From the NCBI RefSeq assembly GCF_945952365.1, contig NZ_CAMFHX010000008.1:35117-99116 (forward strand): 64,000 nt of DNA, read 5' to 3'. The stretch is from an uncultured Cetobacterium sp. Its GTDB lineage: Bacteria > Fusobacteriota > Fusobacteriia > Fusobacteriales > Fusobacteriaceae. A program made the translations under genes and the position numbers. The notes under the pieces were generated by a model. The model did not search any database. It was not told the DNA's origin and worked only from the letters and a program-made list of their open reading frames with translations. Positions within the stretch are counted from its first letter, which is position 1, and each line of letters opens with the position of its first letter. This document shows positions 9,290 through 17,930 of this stretch, piece after piece.

Positions 9290-9313
9290 AAAAAAACCAG
9301 CACAAAGTGCTGG
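9290..9313 (-). terminator. argS terminator
   Basis: CCAGCAC/GTGCTGG 7-bp GC-rich stem with AAA in the loop (9297-9313), followed on the minus strand by a seven-T run. It begins 13 bases past the argS stop. Confidence 0.88.
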
Positions 9314-9325
9314 CTCTAATATTTA

Positions 9326-11038
9326 TTACATTCTTTCTAAAGTTCCAATTCCTAAAAGGTTTAATCCCTCTTTTAAAACTGCAGCTGTTCTTTCAGCTAA
9401 TAATAGTCTTGAATAAAGAACATCTTCTTCTTGATTTAATATTGGACAAGCGTTGTAGAATCCATTGAACTTCTTTGATAACTCAAATAAGTAATCTGCA
9501 ACTAGATTTGGTCTACAGCTATCTGCTGCTTTTAATATAACTGCTGGGAATTGAGTTAAGTGATGTGCTAATGTTCTTTCTGTTTTATCAGTAAATGTAA
9601 CTGCTACATCCTCTCTTAAATCTTTTCCGTTCTCTACTGCTCTTCTTAAAATAGATTTTATTCTAGCATAAGAATATTGTAAATAAGGTGCTGTATTTCC
9701 TTCGAAACTCAGAATTTTATCCCATTCAAATATAACAGCTGTCTGTCTATTTTGAGATAAATCAGCATATTTTATAGCTCCAGTTCCAACAACTTCTGCT
9801 ATATTATCTTTTTCCTCATCTGATAGTTCAGGATTTTTTTCATTTACAATCTCTAAAGCTCTTCTTTTCCCTTCATCTAAAAGCTCTTCTAATCTGATTA
9901 CATTTCCTTTTCTTGTAGAGAAAACACCATCAGCAAATCTCATAATTCCAAACCATACATGCTGCTTTTCTACATTCCATCCTAACATATCAGTTATTCT
10001 GAAAAATTGTCTGAAGTGATCTTGTTGTCTCTCATCAGTTACATATATTAACTTATTTACATTATAGTTAGCTAATCTAAACTTTACTGTAGCTATATCT
10101 GAAGTTGCATATAGGAAAGCTCCATCTCTTTTTTGGATAATACAAGGGTGTAACTTCTCCTCTTCTGCGAAGAATACAACTTTTGCACCTTGATCTTCTA
10201 CTGCAATCTCTTTCTCTTCTAACTCTTTAACAACACCAGGCATTAAATCGTGATAGAATGACTCTCCATAGTAAGTATCAAAATTAATTCCCATTCTAGT
10301 GTATAACTTTCCATACTCATCTAAAGATACCTTTATAAACTCTTGCCATAATCTGTAGTTCTCTTCATCTCCATCTTGAAGTTTCTTTAACTCTTCTCTA
10401 GCTTGATCTTCAAGTTCTGGATGCTCCTCACTTTGTCTAGTGAATTCAACATATACTCTTTCTAGCTCTTCAATTGCATTTTCTTTATAAGCTTCTGCAT
10501 TTAACCAGTTTCTATATCCTATAATTAATTTTCCAAACTGTGTTCCCCAATCTCCAATGTGATTGTCTGCAACAACATTAAATCCTAAATACTTATACAT
10601 TCTTTTTATAGAATCACCTATTATAGTTGATCTTAAATGACCTATATGCATTCTCTTAGCTATGTTTGGTGAAGAGTAATCAATTATTACATCTCCCTCT
10701 GTATTCAATCCCTTAAACTCATAATTTTCTTTAGATATTTTTTTTACTAAATCTGCTAAGTATGAATCTTTTAAAAATATATTTAAGAATCCTGGTCCCG
10801 CAATCTCAATTTTTTCAATAACATCATTTACAACTAAGTTATTTACTACATTTTCAGCAATTGCTCTTGGATTCCCTCCAATTATTTTAGAGTTCATCAT
10901 AGCAAAGTTTGATTGAAAATCTCCAAACTTTTCATTTGTTGCAACAGTTATCTCTACTGGTTTTAGCTCTTTATCTGAATATAAATTTTTTACTGTATCT
11001 AATAAAATTAACTCTATTTGTTTTTCAATAGTTAACAT
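9326..11038 (-). CDS. argS: Arginyl-tRNA synthetase
   Basis: Charges tRNA-Arg with arginine. The 570-residue product has the ArgRS additional N-terminal domain (about 1-110), then the class I HIGH box in the form MHIGHLRSTIIGD near residue 130. It has a degenerate KMSK region with the Arg-type FSTRKGNVIRLEELL near 370, and the anticodon-binding DALR domain at the C-terminus ending GIGTLERM. Length and motif order are standard. The ATG at 11038 follows AAAGGAG. It lies directly downstream of the 6S-like RNA gene with only 24 bases between that gene's T-run and the start codon, so transcription may depend on read-through (see findings). Confidence 0.97.
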   Translation of the reverse strand: MLTIEKQIELILLDTVKNLYSDKELKPVEITVATNEKFGDFQSNFAMMNSKIIGGNPRAIAENVVNNLVVNDVIEKIEIAGPGFLNIFLKDSYLADLVKKISKENYEFKGLNTEGDVIIDYSSPNIAKRMHIGHLRSTIIGDSIKRMYKYLGFNVVADNHIGDWGTQFGKLIIGYRNWLNAEAYKENAIEELERVYVEFTRQSEEHPELEDQAREELKKLQDGDEENYRLWQEFIKVSLDEYGKLYTRMGINFDTYYGESFYHDLMPGVVKELEEKEIAVEDQGAKVVFFAEEEKLHPCIIQKRDGAFLYATSDIATVKFRLANYNVNKLIYVTDERQQDHFRQFFRITDMLGWNVEKQHVWFGIMRFADGVFSTRKGNVIRLEELLDEGKRRALEIVNEKNPELSDEEKDNIAEVVGTGAIKYADLSQNRQTAVIFEWDKILSFEGNTAPYLQYSYARIKSILRRAVENGKDLREDVAVTFTDKTERTLAHHLTQFPAVILKAADSCRPNLVADYLFELSKKFNGFYNACPILNQEEDVLYSRLLLAERTAAVLKEGLNLLGIGTLERM

Positions 11039-11062
11039 AATTTACTCCTTTTGTTGTGAAAT

Positions 11063-11292
11063 AAAAAAAGGACCCGAAAGTCCTAAAAAAGAATAACTCC
11101 AGTCTACCGCCTTCCTTACGGTTTTGGTCGCCGTTTCATATACGTGGTAACCAGATAATGCCTATATACAGGGTCCGTGAAACAAGGGTTTCCGTGACGT
11201 ATCTGAGTTATAAGCAACAGAGCCAATCCCAATAGCGACCTTAGGCCCAAAACCTCCAGATAACAGCGAGTAGACCAGAAATATTTACTCTT
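11063..11292 (-). ncRNA. ssrS: Structured stand-alone RNA, probable 6S RNA
   Basis: A 230-nt minus-strand RNA gene with its own promoter and intrinsic terminator and no coding frame. The predicted 5' end AAGAGTAA (11292-11285) pairs with TTATTCTT near the 3' end. After a small internal loop, TCTGGTCTACT pairs with GGTAGACTGGA, giving a closing stem of about 19 bp. Inside, GGTTTTGG pairs perfectly with CCAAAACC, and CAGATA with TATCTG further in: a long rod with a central open region, as expected for 6S RNA, which mimics an open promoter and binds RNA polymerase. Position supports this: it lies just downstream of aspS, with hisS and rarA next to that, and B. subtilis 6S-1 (bsrA) also lies directly downstream of aspS. 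No covariance search was possible, so the family call is strong inference. Confidence 0.7.
11069..11084 (-). terminator. Terminator of the 6S-like RNA
   Basis: AGGAC/GTCCT 5-bp stem with a 6-nt loop followed on the minus strand by seven T (11063-11069). Placed between the RNA gene and the argS binding site; the short stem would permit some read-through. Confidence 0.75.
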
Positions 11293-11298
11293 AAGACA

Positions 11299-11327
11299 AT
11301 TATATCACTTCTATATTATTTTTTCAA
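11299..11327 (-). promoter_or_regulatory. Promoter of the 6S-like RNA
   Basis: -35 TTGAAA (11322-11327) and perfect -10 TATAAT (11299-11304) with 17-base spacing. The expected start point, about 11292, coincides with the first base of the closing stem of the RNA, which supports both predictions. Confidence 0.8.
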
Positions 11328-11362
11328 TTAAAAAATCCTTTTGAATGGTATATTTTTTATAC

Positions 11363-13147
11363 CTAAACTATTTCTGAATTATATGTTGAATCTAAATAAA
11401 GTTCTTCTAATTGTTTGTCATCAACTTTGCTTGGTGCTTCAGTCATCAAGCATTGACCTTTATTTGTTTTAGGGAATGGTATTACGTCTCTTATAGATTG
11501 CTCTTTTAACATAACCATTAACCATCTATCAATTCCGAATGCTAATCCTCCATGAGGTGGTGCTCCATATTTAAATGCATCTACGAAGAATCCGAATTTA
11601 TCTTGAGCTTCCTCTTTAGATAATCCTAACTTCTCAAATACTTTACTTTGGATTTCTGGATTGAATATTCTAATTGATCCTCCACCAATTTCTGAACCAT
11701 TTAATACTAAGTCATAAGAGTTTGTTCTCACTGCATCCATCTCTCCATCTAAGAACAGTTGCATATCCTCTTCTTTTATTGACGTGAACGGGTGATGTTG
11801 AGCCTTATATCTTTGCTCTTCCTCATCATATTCGAACATTGGGAAGTCTACTATCCATAAGAATTTGAATTCATCGTTATCAATTAACCCTAACTCTTTT
11901 CCTAATTTTAATCTAACTGCACCTAAAGCTCCGTAAACAACTTTTGCTCTATCTGCAACTATCATAATTACATCTCCAACTTTTGCTTCAGTTCTAGATA
12001 TAATTGCTGCCATCTCTTCCTCTGTGAAGAACTTAGCGATTGGAGAGTTTACTCCCTCTTCAGTTATCTTTATCCAAGCCATTCCTTTTGCACCAAAGTA
12101 TGTTTTTGCATAGTCTTCATACTCAGTTAAAATTTTTCTTGAGAATTGCTCAGCTACACCTGGAGCTACTACAGCTTTAACTACTCCTCCAGCTTCTACT
12201 GCACTTTGGAATCCTTTGAATCCACAAGTTGCCATTATATCCGTTAAATCTTTTAACTCTACACCAAATCTTGTATCAGGCTTGTCTGAACCAAATCTTT
12301 CCATAGCTTCTGCATAAGGCATTCTTGGGAAGTCATACTCAGCTGATTCTCCTGTTACATTTTTGAATACTCTTTTTGCTAATCCTTCAATCTCATTCAT
12401 TATATCTTTTTGCTCAATGAATGACATCTCGATATCTAATTGAGTAAATTCAGGTTGTCTGTCAGCTCTTAAATCCTCATCTCTGAAACATTTAGCTATT
12501 TGGAAGTACTTTTCTACTCCTGAAATCATCAATAATTGCTTGAATAATTGAGGTGATTGAGGTAATGCATAGAAATCACCAGGGTTTGTTCTACTTGGAA
12601 CTAAGAAATCTCTTGCTCCTTCTGGAGTTGACTTAGTTAAGATTGGAGTATCTACATCTAAGAATCCTTTTTCATCCATATAGTTTCTTATAGACATAAT
12701 CATTTTATGTCTCATCTTTAAATTTCTAGCCATATGATTTCTTCTTAAATCTAAGTATCTATATTTTAATCTTATATTTTCACTTAAATTATCGTCTCCA
12801 GAAATTTGGAACGGTAATACATCACAGTTGTTTAAAACTTCTAATTCTGTTACGAATACTTCGATATCTCCTGTTGGAATATTTGCATTCTTACTTTGTC
12901 TCTCTCTTACAACTCCAACTACTTTTATAACTGATTCATTTTTCAATTTTTGTGCTCTTTCTACAACAGCAACCTCAGCTACATCTGTATGGAATATTAT
13001 TTGAGTTTTTCCCTCTCTATCTCTTAAATCGATAAAAGTTAACCCACCTAGGTCTCTTTTTGTATCAACCCATCCAGATAAAGTAACTGTTTCACCAATA
13101 TTTGAAGCTCTTAATTCCCCTAAGTTATGAGTTCTATAATACGTCAT
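11363..13147 (-). CDS. aspS: Aspartyl-tRNA synthetase
   Basis: Class II synthetase for tRNA-Asp (or tRNA-Asn as well, if non-discriminating). The 594-residue length and layout are of the bacterial type. An N-terminal OB-fold anticodon-binding domain (about 1-105) comes first. Motif 2 reads [18 protein letters not shown] near 217-234, a GAD insert follows (about 290-410), and motif 3 is [14 protein letters not shown] near residues 535-550. ATG sits behind AAAGGAG. It is 17 bases downstream of hisS, the common hisS-aspS pairing, and the 6S-like RNA follows on the same strand. No clear terminator stands between aspS and the RNA promoter. Confidence 0.97.
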   Translation of the reverse strand: MTYYRTHNLGELRASNIGETVTLSGWVDTKRDLGGLTFIDLRDREGKTQIIFHTDVAEVAVVERAQKLKNESVIKVVGVVRERQSKNANIPTGDIEVFVTELEVLNNCDVLPFQISGDDNLSENIRLKYRYLDLRRNHMARNLKMRHKMIMSIRNYMDEKGFLDVDTPILTKSTPEGARDFLVPSRTNPGDFYALPQSPQLFKQLLMISGVEKYFQIAKCFRDEDLRADRQPEFTQLDIEMSFIEQKDIMNEIEGLAKRVFKNVTGESAEYDFPRMPYAEAMERFGSDKPDTRFGVELKDLTDIMATCGFKGFQSAVEAGGVVKAVVAPGVAEQFSRKILTEYEDYAKTYFGAKGMAWIKITEEGVNSPIAKFFTEEEMAAIISRTEAKVGDVIMIVADRAKVVYGALGAVRLKLGKELGLIDNDEFKFLWIVDFPMFEYDEEEQRYKAQHHPFTSIKEEDMQLFLDGEMDAVRTNSYDLVLNGSEIGGGSIRIFNPEIQSKVFEKLGLSKEEAQDKFGFFVDAFKYGAPPHGGLAFGIDRWLMVMLKEQSIRDVIPFPKTNKGQCLMTEAPSKVDDKQLEELYLDSTYNSEIV

Positions 13148-13164
13148 CTCTTTTTCTCCTTTTA

Positions 13165-14406
13165 TTATTTTAATATATTTTTTATATTTTCTATGCTAAC
13201 TTCCTCTTGAGTTCTATTGATGAAATCTTTTAGCATTACAACACCTTTATTCATCTCATCTTCACCAATTATGATAACATTTTTTGCTCCTACTTTATCA
13301 GCTTTTTTCATATGAGCTTTCATTCCTTTTGAGTTGTAATCGATTACAACAGATTTTCCAGAAAGTCTTAAATCATTAGCTATTTTAAAAGCACAGTCCA
13401 TCGTGCTTTCTCCTAACCAAGCGATATATACATCTAAATCTCTTCTTGGGAAATCCTCTCCTAAAAGCATCATTATTCTTTCAACACCAGCAGCAAAACC
13501 AAAAGCTGGAATCTCCTTATCTCCAAGTTGCTTTAAAAGATTATCGTATCTTCCTCCACCTAAAACAGTTCCTTGTGATCCTAACTTATTTGTTACAATC
13601 TCATAAACTGTACTTGAATAGTAATCTAGTCCTCTAACTAATCTTGGATCCTCTTTGTAGTTAACACCAAAAATTGTTAAATATTTTTTTACTGTTTCAT
13701 AGTGATTTTTCTCTTCCTCTGTTAATGAATCTGTTATGATTGGTGCATCAGCTGTTAACTCTTTACACTTATCCACTTTGCAATCTAAAACTCTCAATGG
13801 ATTTTTTTCCATTCTCATTCTACAATCGTCACATAACTCTTCTCTCATCGGCTCTAAGAAGTTTAATAAAGTTTCTCTATATTTAACTCTACTCTCTTTT
13901 TCTCCAACTGAGTTTATTGTAACTTCTAAATCAGTTACACCTATTTTACTTAAGAATGAGTATCCCATTGCTATTACTTCAGCATCTAAAATTGGTGAAC
14001 TCTCTCCTAATACTTCAACACCTATTTGGTTGAACTCTCTTTGTCTTCCAGCTTGTGGTCTTTCATATCTAAACATAGAACCAGCATAGAAGTATCTTGA
14101 AACATCCTCTTTTGCGTAGATTTTATTCTCTAAATAACATCTAACAACTGCTGCTGTTCCTTCAGGTCTTAATGTTATACTTCTTTCTCCTCTATCTTGG
14201 AAAGTATACATCTCCTTTTCAACGATATCAGTTCCCTCTCCTACTCCTCTTTTAAAAAGATCTGTCTCTTCAAATATTGGAGTTTTTATCATTGAATACC
14301 CATAATTTTCAAAGAATTGCTGAGCTGTTCTTGTTATATAATCATACTTTATTCCATTATCTCCATATATATCTTTAGTTCCTCTAACTGCTTTAATCAG
14401 TTTCAT
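13165..14406 (-). CDS. hisS: Histidyl-tRNA synthetase
   Basis: Class II synthetase that charges tRNA-His. The 413 residues show motif 1 (about 30-60), motif 2 as [19 protein letters not shown] near 110-128, the His-specific [11 protein letters not shown] signature near 260, and the FAAGVERIM motif 3. An anticodon-binding domain forms the C-terminal 90 residues. The start ATG lies behind GAGGTGAT. It forms a tight run rarA-hisS-aspS with spacings of 13 and 17 bases, so the three are probably co-transcribed. Confidence 0.97.
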   Translation of the reverse strand: MKLIKAVRGTKDIYGDNGIKYDYITRTAQQFFENYGYSMIKTPIFEETDLFKRGVGEGTDIVEKEMYTFQDRGERSITLRPEGTAAVVRCYLENKIYAKEDVSRYFYAGSMFRYERPQAGRQREFNQIGVEVLGESSPILDAEVIAMGYSFLSKIGVTDLEVTINSVGEKESRVKYRETLLNFLEPMREELCDDCRMRMEKNPLRVLDCKVDKCKELTADAPIITDSLTEEEKNHYETVKKYLTIFGVNYKEDPRLVRGLDYYSSTVYEIVTNKLGSQGTVLGGGRYDNLLKQLGDKEIPAFGFAAGVERIMMLLGEDFPRRDLDVYIAWLGESTMDCAFKIANDLRLSGKSVVIDYNSKGMKAHMKKADKVGAKNVIIIGEDEMNKGVVMLKDFINRTQEEVSIENIKNILK

Positions 14407-14419
14407 TTTATCACCTCAA

Positions 14420-15649
14420 TTATTTTAATTTCCATAATTTCTCTAATTTTTCTTCAATTAGCTTTTCATTTCTATTGTTTCCTGGAATATAGTATCTCTT
14501 TTTCTGCTCTCTATACTTTTGCTCTACAAAATTATTACTATAATCATGTGGATATTTATAGCCAACTGCTTTATCTCCTATATGGATAGGCACTGGTTCT
14601 AAATCACCATTTTCAATATCTTTTAAAGCTTTATCTATAGCTAAGTAACTACTATTACTTTTTGTAGATATAGCTAAATAGATTACTGCTTGAGATAAAA
14701 TTATTCTTATTTCTGGCATCCCTATTTTTTCACTCATATTCATAGCACTATTTGCTATTAACATAGCTTCTGGATTAGCCATTCCTATATCTTCACTTGC
14801 ATGAATCGAAATTCTTCTTGCAATATATCTTGGATCTTCTCCGCCGTGAAGAAGTCGTGCCAGCCAGTAGACAGCTGAATCTGGATCACTACCTCTTATG
14901 CTTTTTATCATGGCAGAAATAAGATTATATTTATCTTCCTGTTTATGATAAGAAGCTTTTCTCTCTCTAAAAAGATCTATAATCTCTTTTTCAGTATAAC
15001 CTGAACAACTACTTTTATAAAGCTCTAAATAGTTCAAAGCTATTCTACTATCGCCTTGAGAGATATCTAAAATAACCTCTCTTATCTCTTTTGGAAGTTG
15101 AACTTCTAAAAGTTCCTCTCCTTTAATTAAAATATTATTTATATTTTCTCTTGTTAAAGGTTTAAATTCAAATAATAAGCATCTAGATAGTAGTGCATTG
15201 TTCAAACTATGATAAGGATTTTCTGTTGTAGCACCTACTAAAATTAATATTCCCGACTCTGTATAAGAAAGTAAGGCATCCTGCTGAGTTTTATTAAATC
15301 TATGTATCTCATCTAAAAATAGAATCGTTCTCTTCCCATATAGCTCTAGATTTCTTTTTGCTACATCAACTATTCCTCTCAAGTCATTTAAACTTGCTAT
15401 CGTTGCATTCAAAGTTTCGAAATTATAATCTAGCTCTCTTGAGATTATCTCACCTAAAGAGCTTTTTCCACAACCAGACGGACCATATAAAATCATATTA
15501 GAAAGATTTTTACCCTCTATTATTTTTCTAAGAACACCATTCTGACCTAATATTTTTTCTTGACCTTGAAATTCATTCAATTTCTTGGGTCTTAAACGAG
15601 CTGATAGAGGTTTTGCTTTTTCAAAGTTTCCACCAAATATACTTTGCAT
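14420..15649 (-). CDS. rarA: Replication-associated recombination protein A (RarA/MgsA), AAA+ ATPase
   Basis: A clamp-loader-like AAA+ ATPase that acts at stalled replication forks. The 409-residue protein starts SIFGGNFEKAKPLSARLRP, typical of RarA. It has Walker A GPSGCGKSS near residues 55-63, Walker B LFLDEIHRFN near 108-117, sensor 1 GATTENP and the SRC arginine-finger region. The C-terminal half carries the tetramerisation domain with HIGDKAVGYKYPHDY, a family signature. The start ATG has only a weak AGGTTGTG site. It is first in the rarA-hisS-aspS run and follows the secG terminator. Confidence 0.93.
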   Translation of the reverse strand: MQSIFGGNFEKAKPLSARLRPKKLNEFQGQEKILGQNGVLRKIIEGKNLSNMILYGPSGCGKSSLGEIISRELDYNFETLNATIASLNDLRGIVDVAKRNLELYGKRTILFLDEIHRFNKTQQDALLSYTESGILILVGATTENPYHSLNNALLSRCLLFEFKPLTRENINNILIKGEELLEVQLPKEIREVILDISQGDSRIALNYLELYKSSCSGYTEKEIIDLFRERKASYHKQEDKYNLISAMIKSIRGSDPDSAVYWLARLLHGGEDPRYIARRISIHASEDIGMANPEAMLIANSAMNMSEKIGMPEIRIILSQAVIYLAISTKSNSSYLAIDKALKDIENGDLEPVPIHIGDKAVGYKYPHDYSNNFVEQKYREQKKRYYIPGNNRNEKLIEEKLEKLWKLK

Positions 15650-15674
15650 ATAATCACAACCTATTTTTTAAAAT

Positions 15675-15703
15675 AAAAAAGCGTATTGTGTACCCCAACA
15701 CGC
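15675..15703 (-). terminator. secG terminator
   Basis: GCGTGTTG paired with CAATACGC (8 bp, one G-T) around a 7-nt loop, then a run of six T on the minus strand, 16 bases past the secG stop. Confidence 0.75.
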
Positions 15704-15718
15704 CTTTAATTCTTTTAA

Positions 15719-15943
15719 CTATTTTACTAGATACAGAAGAAGTGCTGAAAGTATGAATAAAAATGCGACTACTTCAGTTGCTCTGGCTAGTGGTCCTCCG
15801 TCTTTTGAAACCCCAAATACTGTATTTGAACCTCCCATTCCCATGCTTCCTGACATCCCATGACTTCTATCTGGCTGTACAAGAACTAGTACTATTAAAG
15901 CTACAGCAAATATGAATAAAAATATTGTTAAAACTGCTTCCAT
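15719..15943 (-). CDS. secG: Preprotein translocase subunit SecG
   Basis: Small subunit of the SecYEG channel. The 74 residues hold two hydrophobic helices (about 3-22 and 53-73) joined by a Gly/Met/Ser-rich loop that contains QPDRSHGMSGSMG and GGSNTVFG, a usual SecG loop pattern. ATG follows GGGAGGAG. It stands as a single gene between the PIN-PhoH gene and rarA. The upstream spacer (15944-16020) has a TATAAT-like element about 50 bases ahead of the start but no clear -35. Confidence 0.93.
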   Translation of the reverse strand: MEAVLTIFLFIFAVALIVLVLVQPDRSHGMSGSMGMGGSNTVFGVSKDGGPLARATEVVAFLFILSALLLYLVK

Positions 15944-16020
15944 AACTTTACTCCTCCCAAGTTTCGTCTTCTATCTCATACAATATTATAATATATATAT
16001 TCATAAAATAAAAGAAAAAA

Positions 16021-17325
16021 TTATAGAAGTTTTGCAGCTAATTCAGCTAGAGCTGAACGTTCACCTTTTTTTAGAGTTACATGTCCTACAATCCCTTCAT
16101 TTTTAAGTTTATCTGCTAGATATGTTAACCCATTCGTATCTGCATCTAAATAAGGACTATCTATTTGGTCAGGATCTCCTGTTAAAACAATTTTTGTATT
16201 TTCTCCTGCTCTAGTAATTATTGTTTTCACTTCTAACGGTGTCAAATTCTGAGCTTCATCTATTATTATATATCCGTTTGGAATACTTCTTCCTCTTATA
16301 TATGTTAATGCTTCTATCTTTAAAAGCCCCATAGTTTGAAGCCCTAAAATTACTTTTTCACCTGTTTTTTCTCCTTTTTCAGTGGCTAAATAATCGATAT
16401 TATCATAGATTGGTTGCATCCAAGGTCTTAATTTTTCCTCTTCACTTCCAGGAAGATATCCTAAATCTTTCCCCATCGGAATTATAGGTCTCGCTATCAA
16501 CAACTTTTTATACTTACCTCTTTCAACCACTTGTTCAAGTCCTGCTGCTATAGCCAAAAGAGTTTTTCCAGTTCCAGCTTTTCCAACAAGAGTTACAACT
16601 TTTATATTTTCATCCATTAAGAGTTCCATAGCGTACTCTTGTTCGTCATTTCTAGCTCTTGCTCCCCAAGCTGAAATCTGTCCTTCTAAGTTTCTTCTAA
16701 TTTTACCACCAATATATCTTCCCGAAGTTTTATTATCTCCACACTTAAATCTTACAAACATATTTTCAGTGAAGTGATACTCTTTTCCTAACTCCCATAC
16801 ATTTATTTTTCCAGCTTTATCAAATTTATTATATATATCTTTATCAACTTCAATCTCTACATACCCATCATCTAAAGTTGTATAATCAGTTTTATCACTT
16901 TCATAATCTTGGACTTCAATTCCTAAAGAATCAGCTTTGATTCTCATATTTATATCTTTTGTTATCAAAACAACCTTCATATCTGGATTTTTCTTTTTAA
17001 TTCCTAAAGTTGCAGATATTATCATATTATCTACTGAATCTCTTTTCAAAGCTGGAGGTAGTAGTTCTAAATCATTTTCAATTTCTACTTTGAAAAAAAT
17101 CCCTTTTTCTAATTCGACACCCTTTGCTATACATCCCTTTTTCCTTATACCATCTAACTCTCTAGCAGCTAACCTTGCTTGAATAGCAGTTGTTGTATTT
17201 CTTTTCAGATGATCAATCTCTTCAATAACAAAAATTGGTACAATCACCTCATTATCTTCAAAACTATAGATACTTCTGTGGTCGTGTATTAAAACATTTG
17301 TGTCTAGAATATAGATTTTCCTCAT
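16021..17325 (-). CDS. PIN-domain PhoH-like ATPase (YlaK type)
   Basis: Two-domain protein of 434 residues. The N-terminal PIN nuclease-like domain (about 1-140) opens RKIYILDTNVLIHD with its first acidic residue, and has further acidic positions (VIEEIDHL, DNMIISATL, TKDINMRIKA). The C-terminal PhoH ATPase domain has Walker A VGKAGTGKT near residue 245 and Walker B YIIIDEAQNLT near 355, then TGDPDQID. PIN-PhoH proteins are thought to be RNA helicase/ribonuclease factors; the cellular target is not established. ATG follows AAGGGGATG. The gene starts 4 bases after ruvA, so it belongs to the uvrA-ruvA-phoH run. Confidence 0.88.
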   Translation of the reverse strand: MRKIYILDTNVLIHDHRSIYSFEDNEVIVPIFVIEEIDHLKRNTTTAIQARLAARELDGIRKKGCIAKGVELEKGIFFKVEIENDLELLPPALKRDSVDNMIISATLGIKKKNPDMKVVLITKDINMRIKADSLGIEVQDYESDKTDYTTLDDGYVEIEVDKDIYNKFDKAGKINVWELGKEYHFTENMFVRFKCGDNKTSGRYIGGKIRRNLEGQISAWGARARNDEQEYAMELLMDENIKVVTLVGKAGTGKTLLAIAAGLEQVVERGKYKKLLIARPIIPMGKDLGYLPGSEEEKLRPWMQPIYDNIDYLATEKGEKTGEKVILGLQTMGLLKIEALTYIRGRSIPNGYIIIDEAQNLTPLEVKTIITRAGENTKIVLTGDPDQIDSPYLDADTNGLTYLADKLKNEGIVGHVTLKKGERSALAELAAKLL

Positions 17326-17329
17326 AAAA

Positions 17330-17929
17330 TCATCCCCTTAATTGAATTTTTTTAAGAACTCCTTTAATTGCATCTTCTAAAGTCGAGTAGCTATTTAACT
17401 CATCTTTACTCACCAGCGAATCTATTTCCTTTTTACTATAACCTAAAGACTCTAAAGCCATATAAAGCTCCTCTTCTATAGCACTGTTCAGTACCGCTCC
17501 TGATGGGTCTTCCATAGCCATTAAGTTTAATGTCTTGATTTTATTATTTAAATCTATTATTATCTGTTTTGATTTTTTCTCTCCTAACTTTGGAACTCTT
17601 TTTAAAGTTTTAAAATCCTCTGTCAACACAATCTCTCTTATATTATCTATCGAGAATGTAGACATTATAGAAAGAGCTAGTGATAGCCCTATTCCACTTA
17701 TTCCAATTAGCATCTCAAATAAAGTTCTCTCTCTCTCCTCTAAAAACCCAACCAATTTAAATGTATCCTCTTTTATAACATTATAAATATGTAACTCTCT
17801 TTTATCTCCAACTTGAACTTGATCATATGTTTTTAAAGTTATATAAACTCTATATCCAACTCCATTTACATCTATTCCTAAATATTCTGGTTTTTTTATT
17901 TTTACGATTCCGTTTAAGTATTCAAACAT
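17330..17929 (-). CDS. ruvA: Holliday junction branch migration protein RuvA
   Basis: Binds four-way junctions and loads the RuvB motor. The 199 residues show the N-terminal OB fold (MFEYLNGIVKIKKPEYLGIDVNG start), the double helix-hairpin-helix region (IGISGIGLSLALSIM and VPKLGEKKSKQIIIDL, about 70-125), a flexible acidic linker and a small C-terminal RuvB-binding domain. The start lies one base after the uvrA stop and its GGAGAG binding site is inside uvrA. RuvB is not in the window; RuvC is encoded separately at 51761. No truncation is visible. Confidence 0.95.
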   Translation of the reverse strand: MFEYLNGIVKIKKPEYLGIDVNGVGYRVYITLKTYDQVQVGDKRELHIYNVIKEDTFKLVGFLEERERTLFEMLIGISGIGLSLALSIMSTFSIDNIREIVLTEDFKTLKRVPKLGEKKSKQIIIDLNNKIKTLNLMAMEDPSGAVLNSAIEEELYMALESLGYSKKEIDSLVSKDELNSYSTLEDAIKGVLKKIQLRG

Positions 17930-17930
17930 T

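Noticed and set aside
11100..11290. SRP RNA, tmRNA or RNase P RNA
   Set aside because: A CCGTAAGGAAGG stretch recalls the SRP loop, but the full helix 8 motif is missing. tmRNA end sequences and the conserved RNase P core are also absent.
11039..11362. T-box leader for argS
   Set aside because: No T-box sequence of the GGTGGTACCGCG kind and no specifier-loop layout. The RNA has a promoter, closed ends and its own terminator ahead of the argS binding site.
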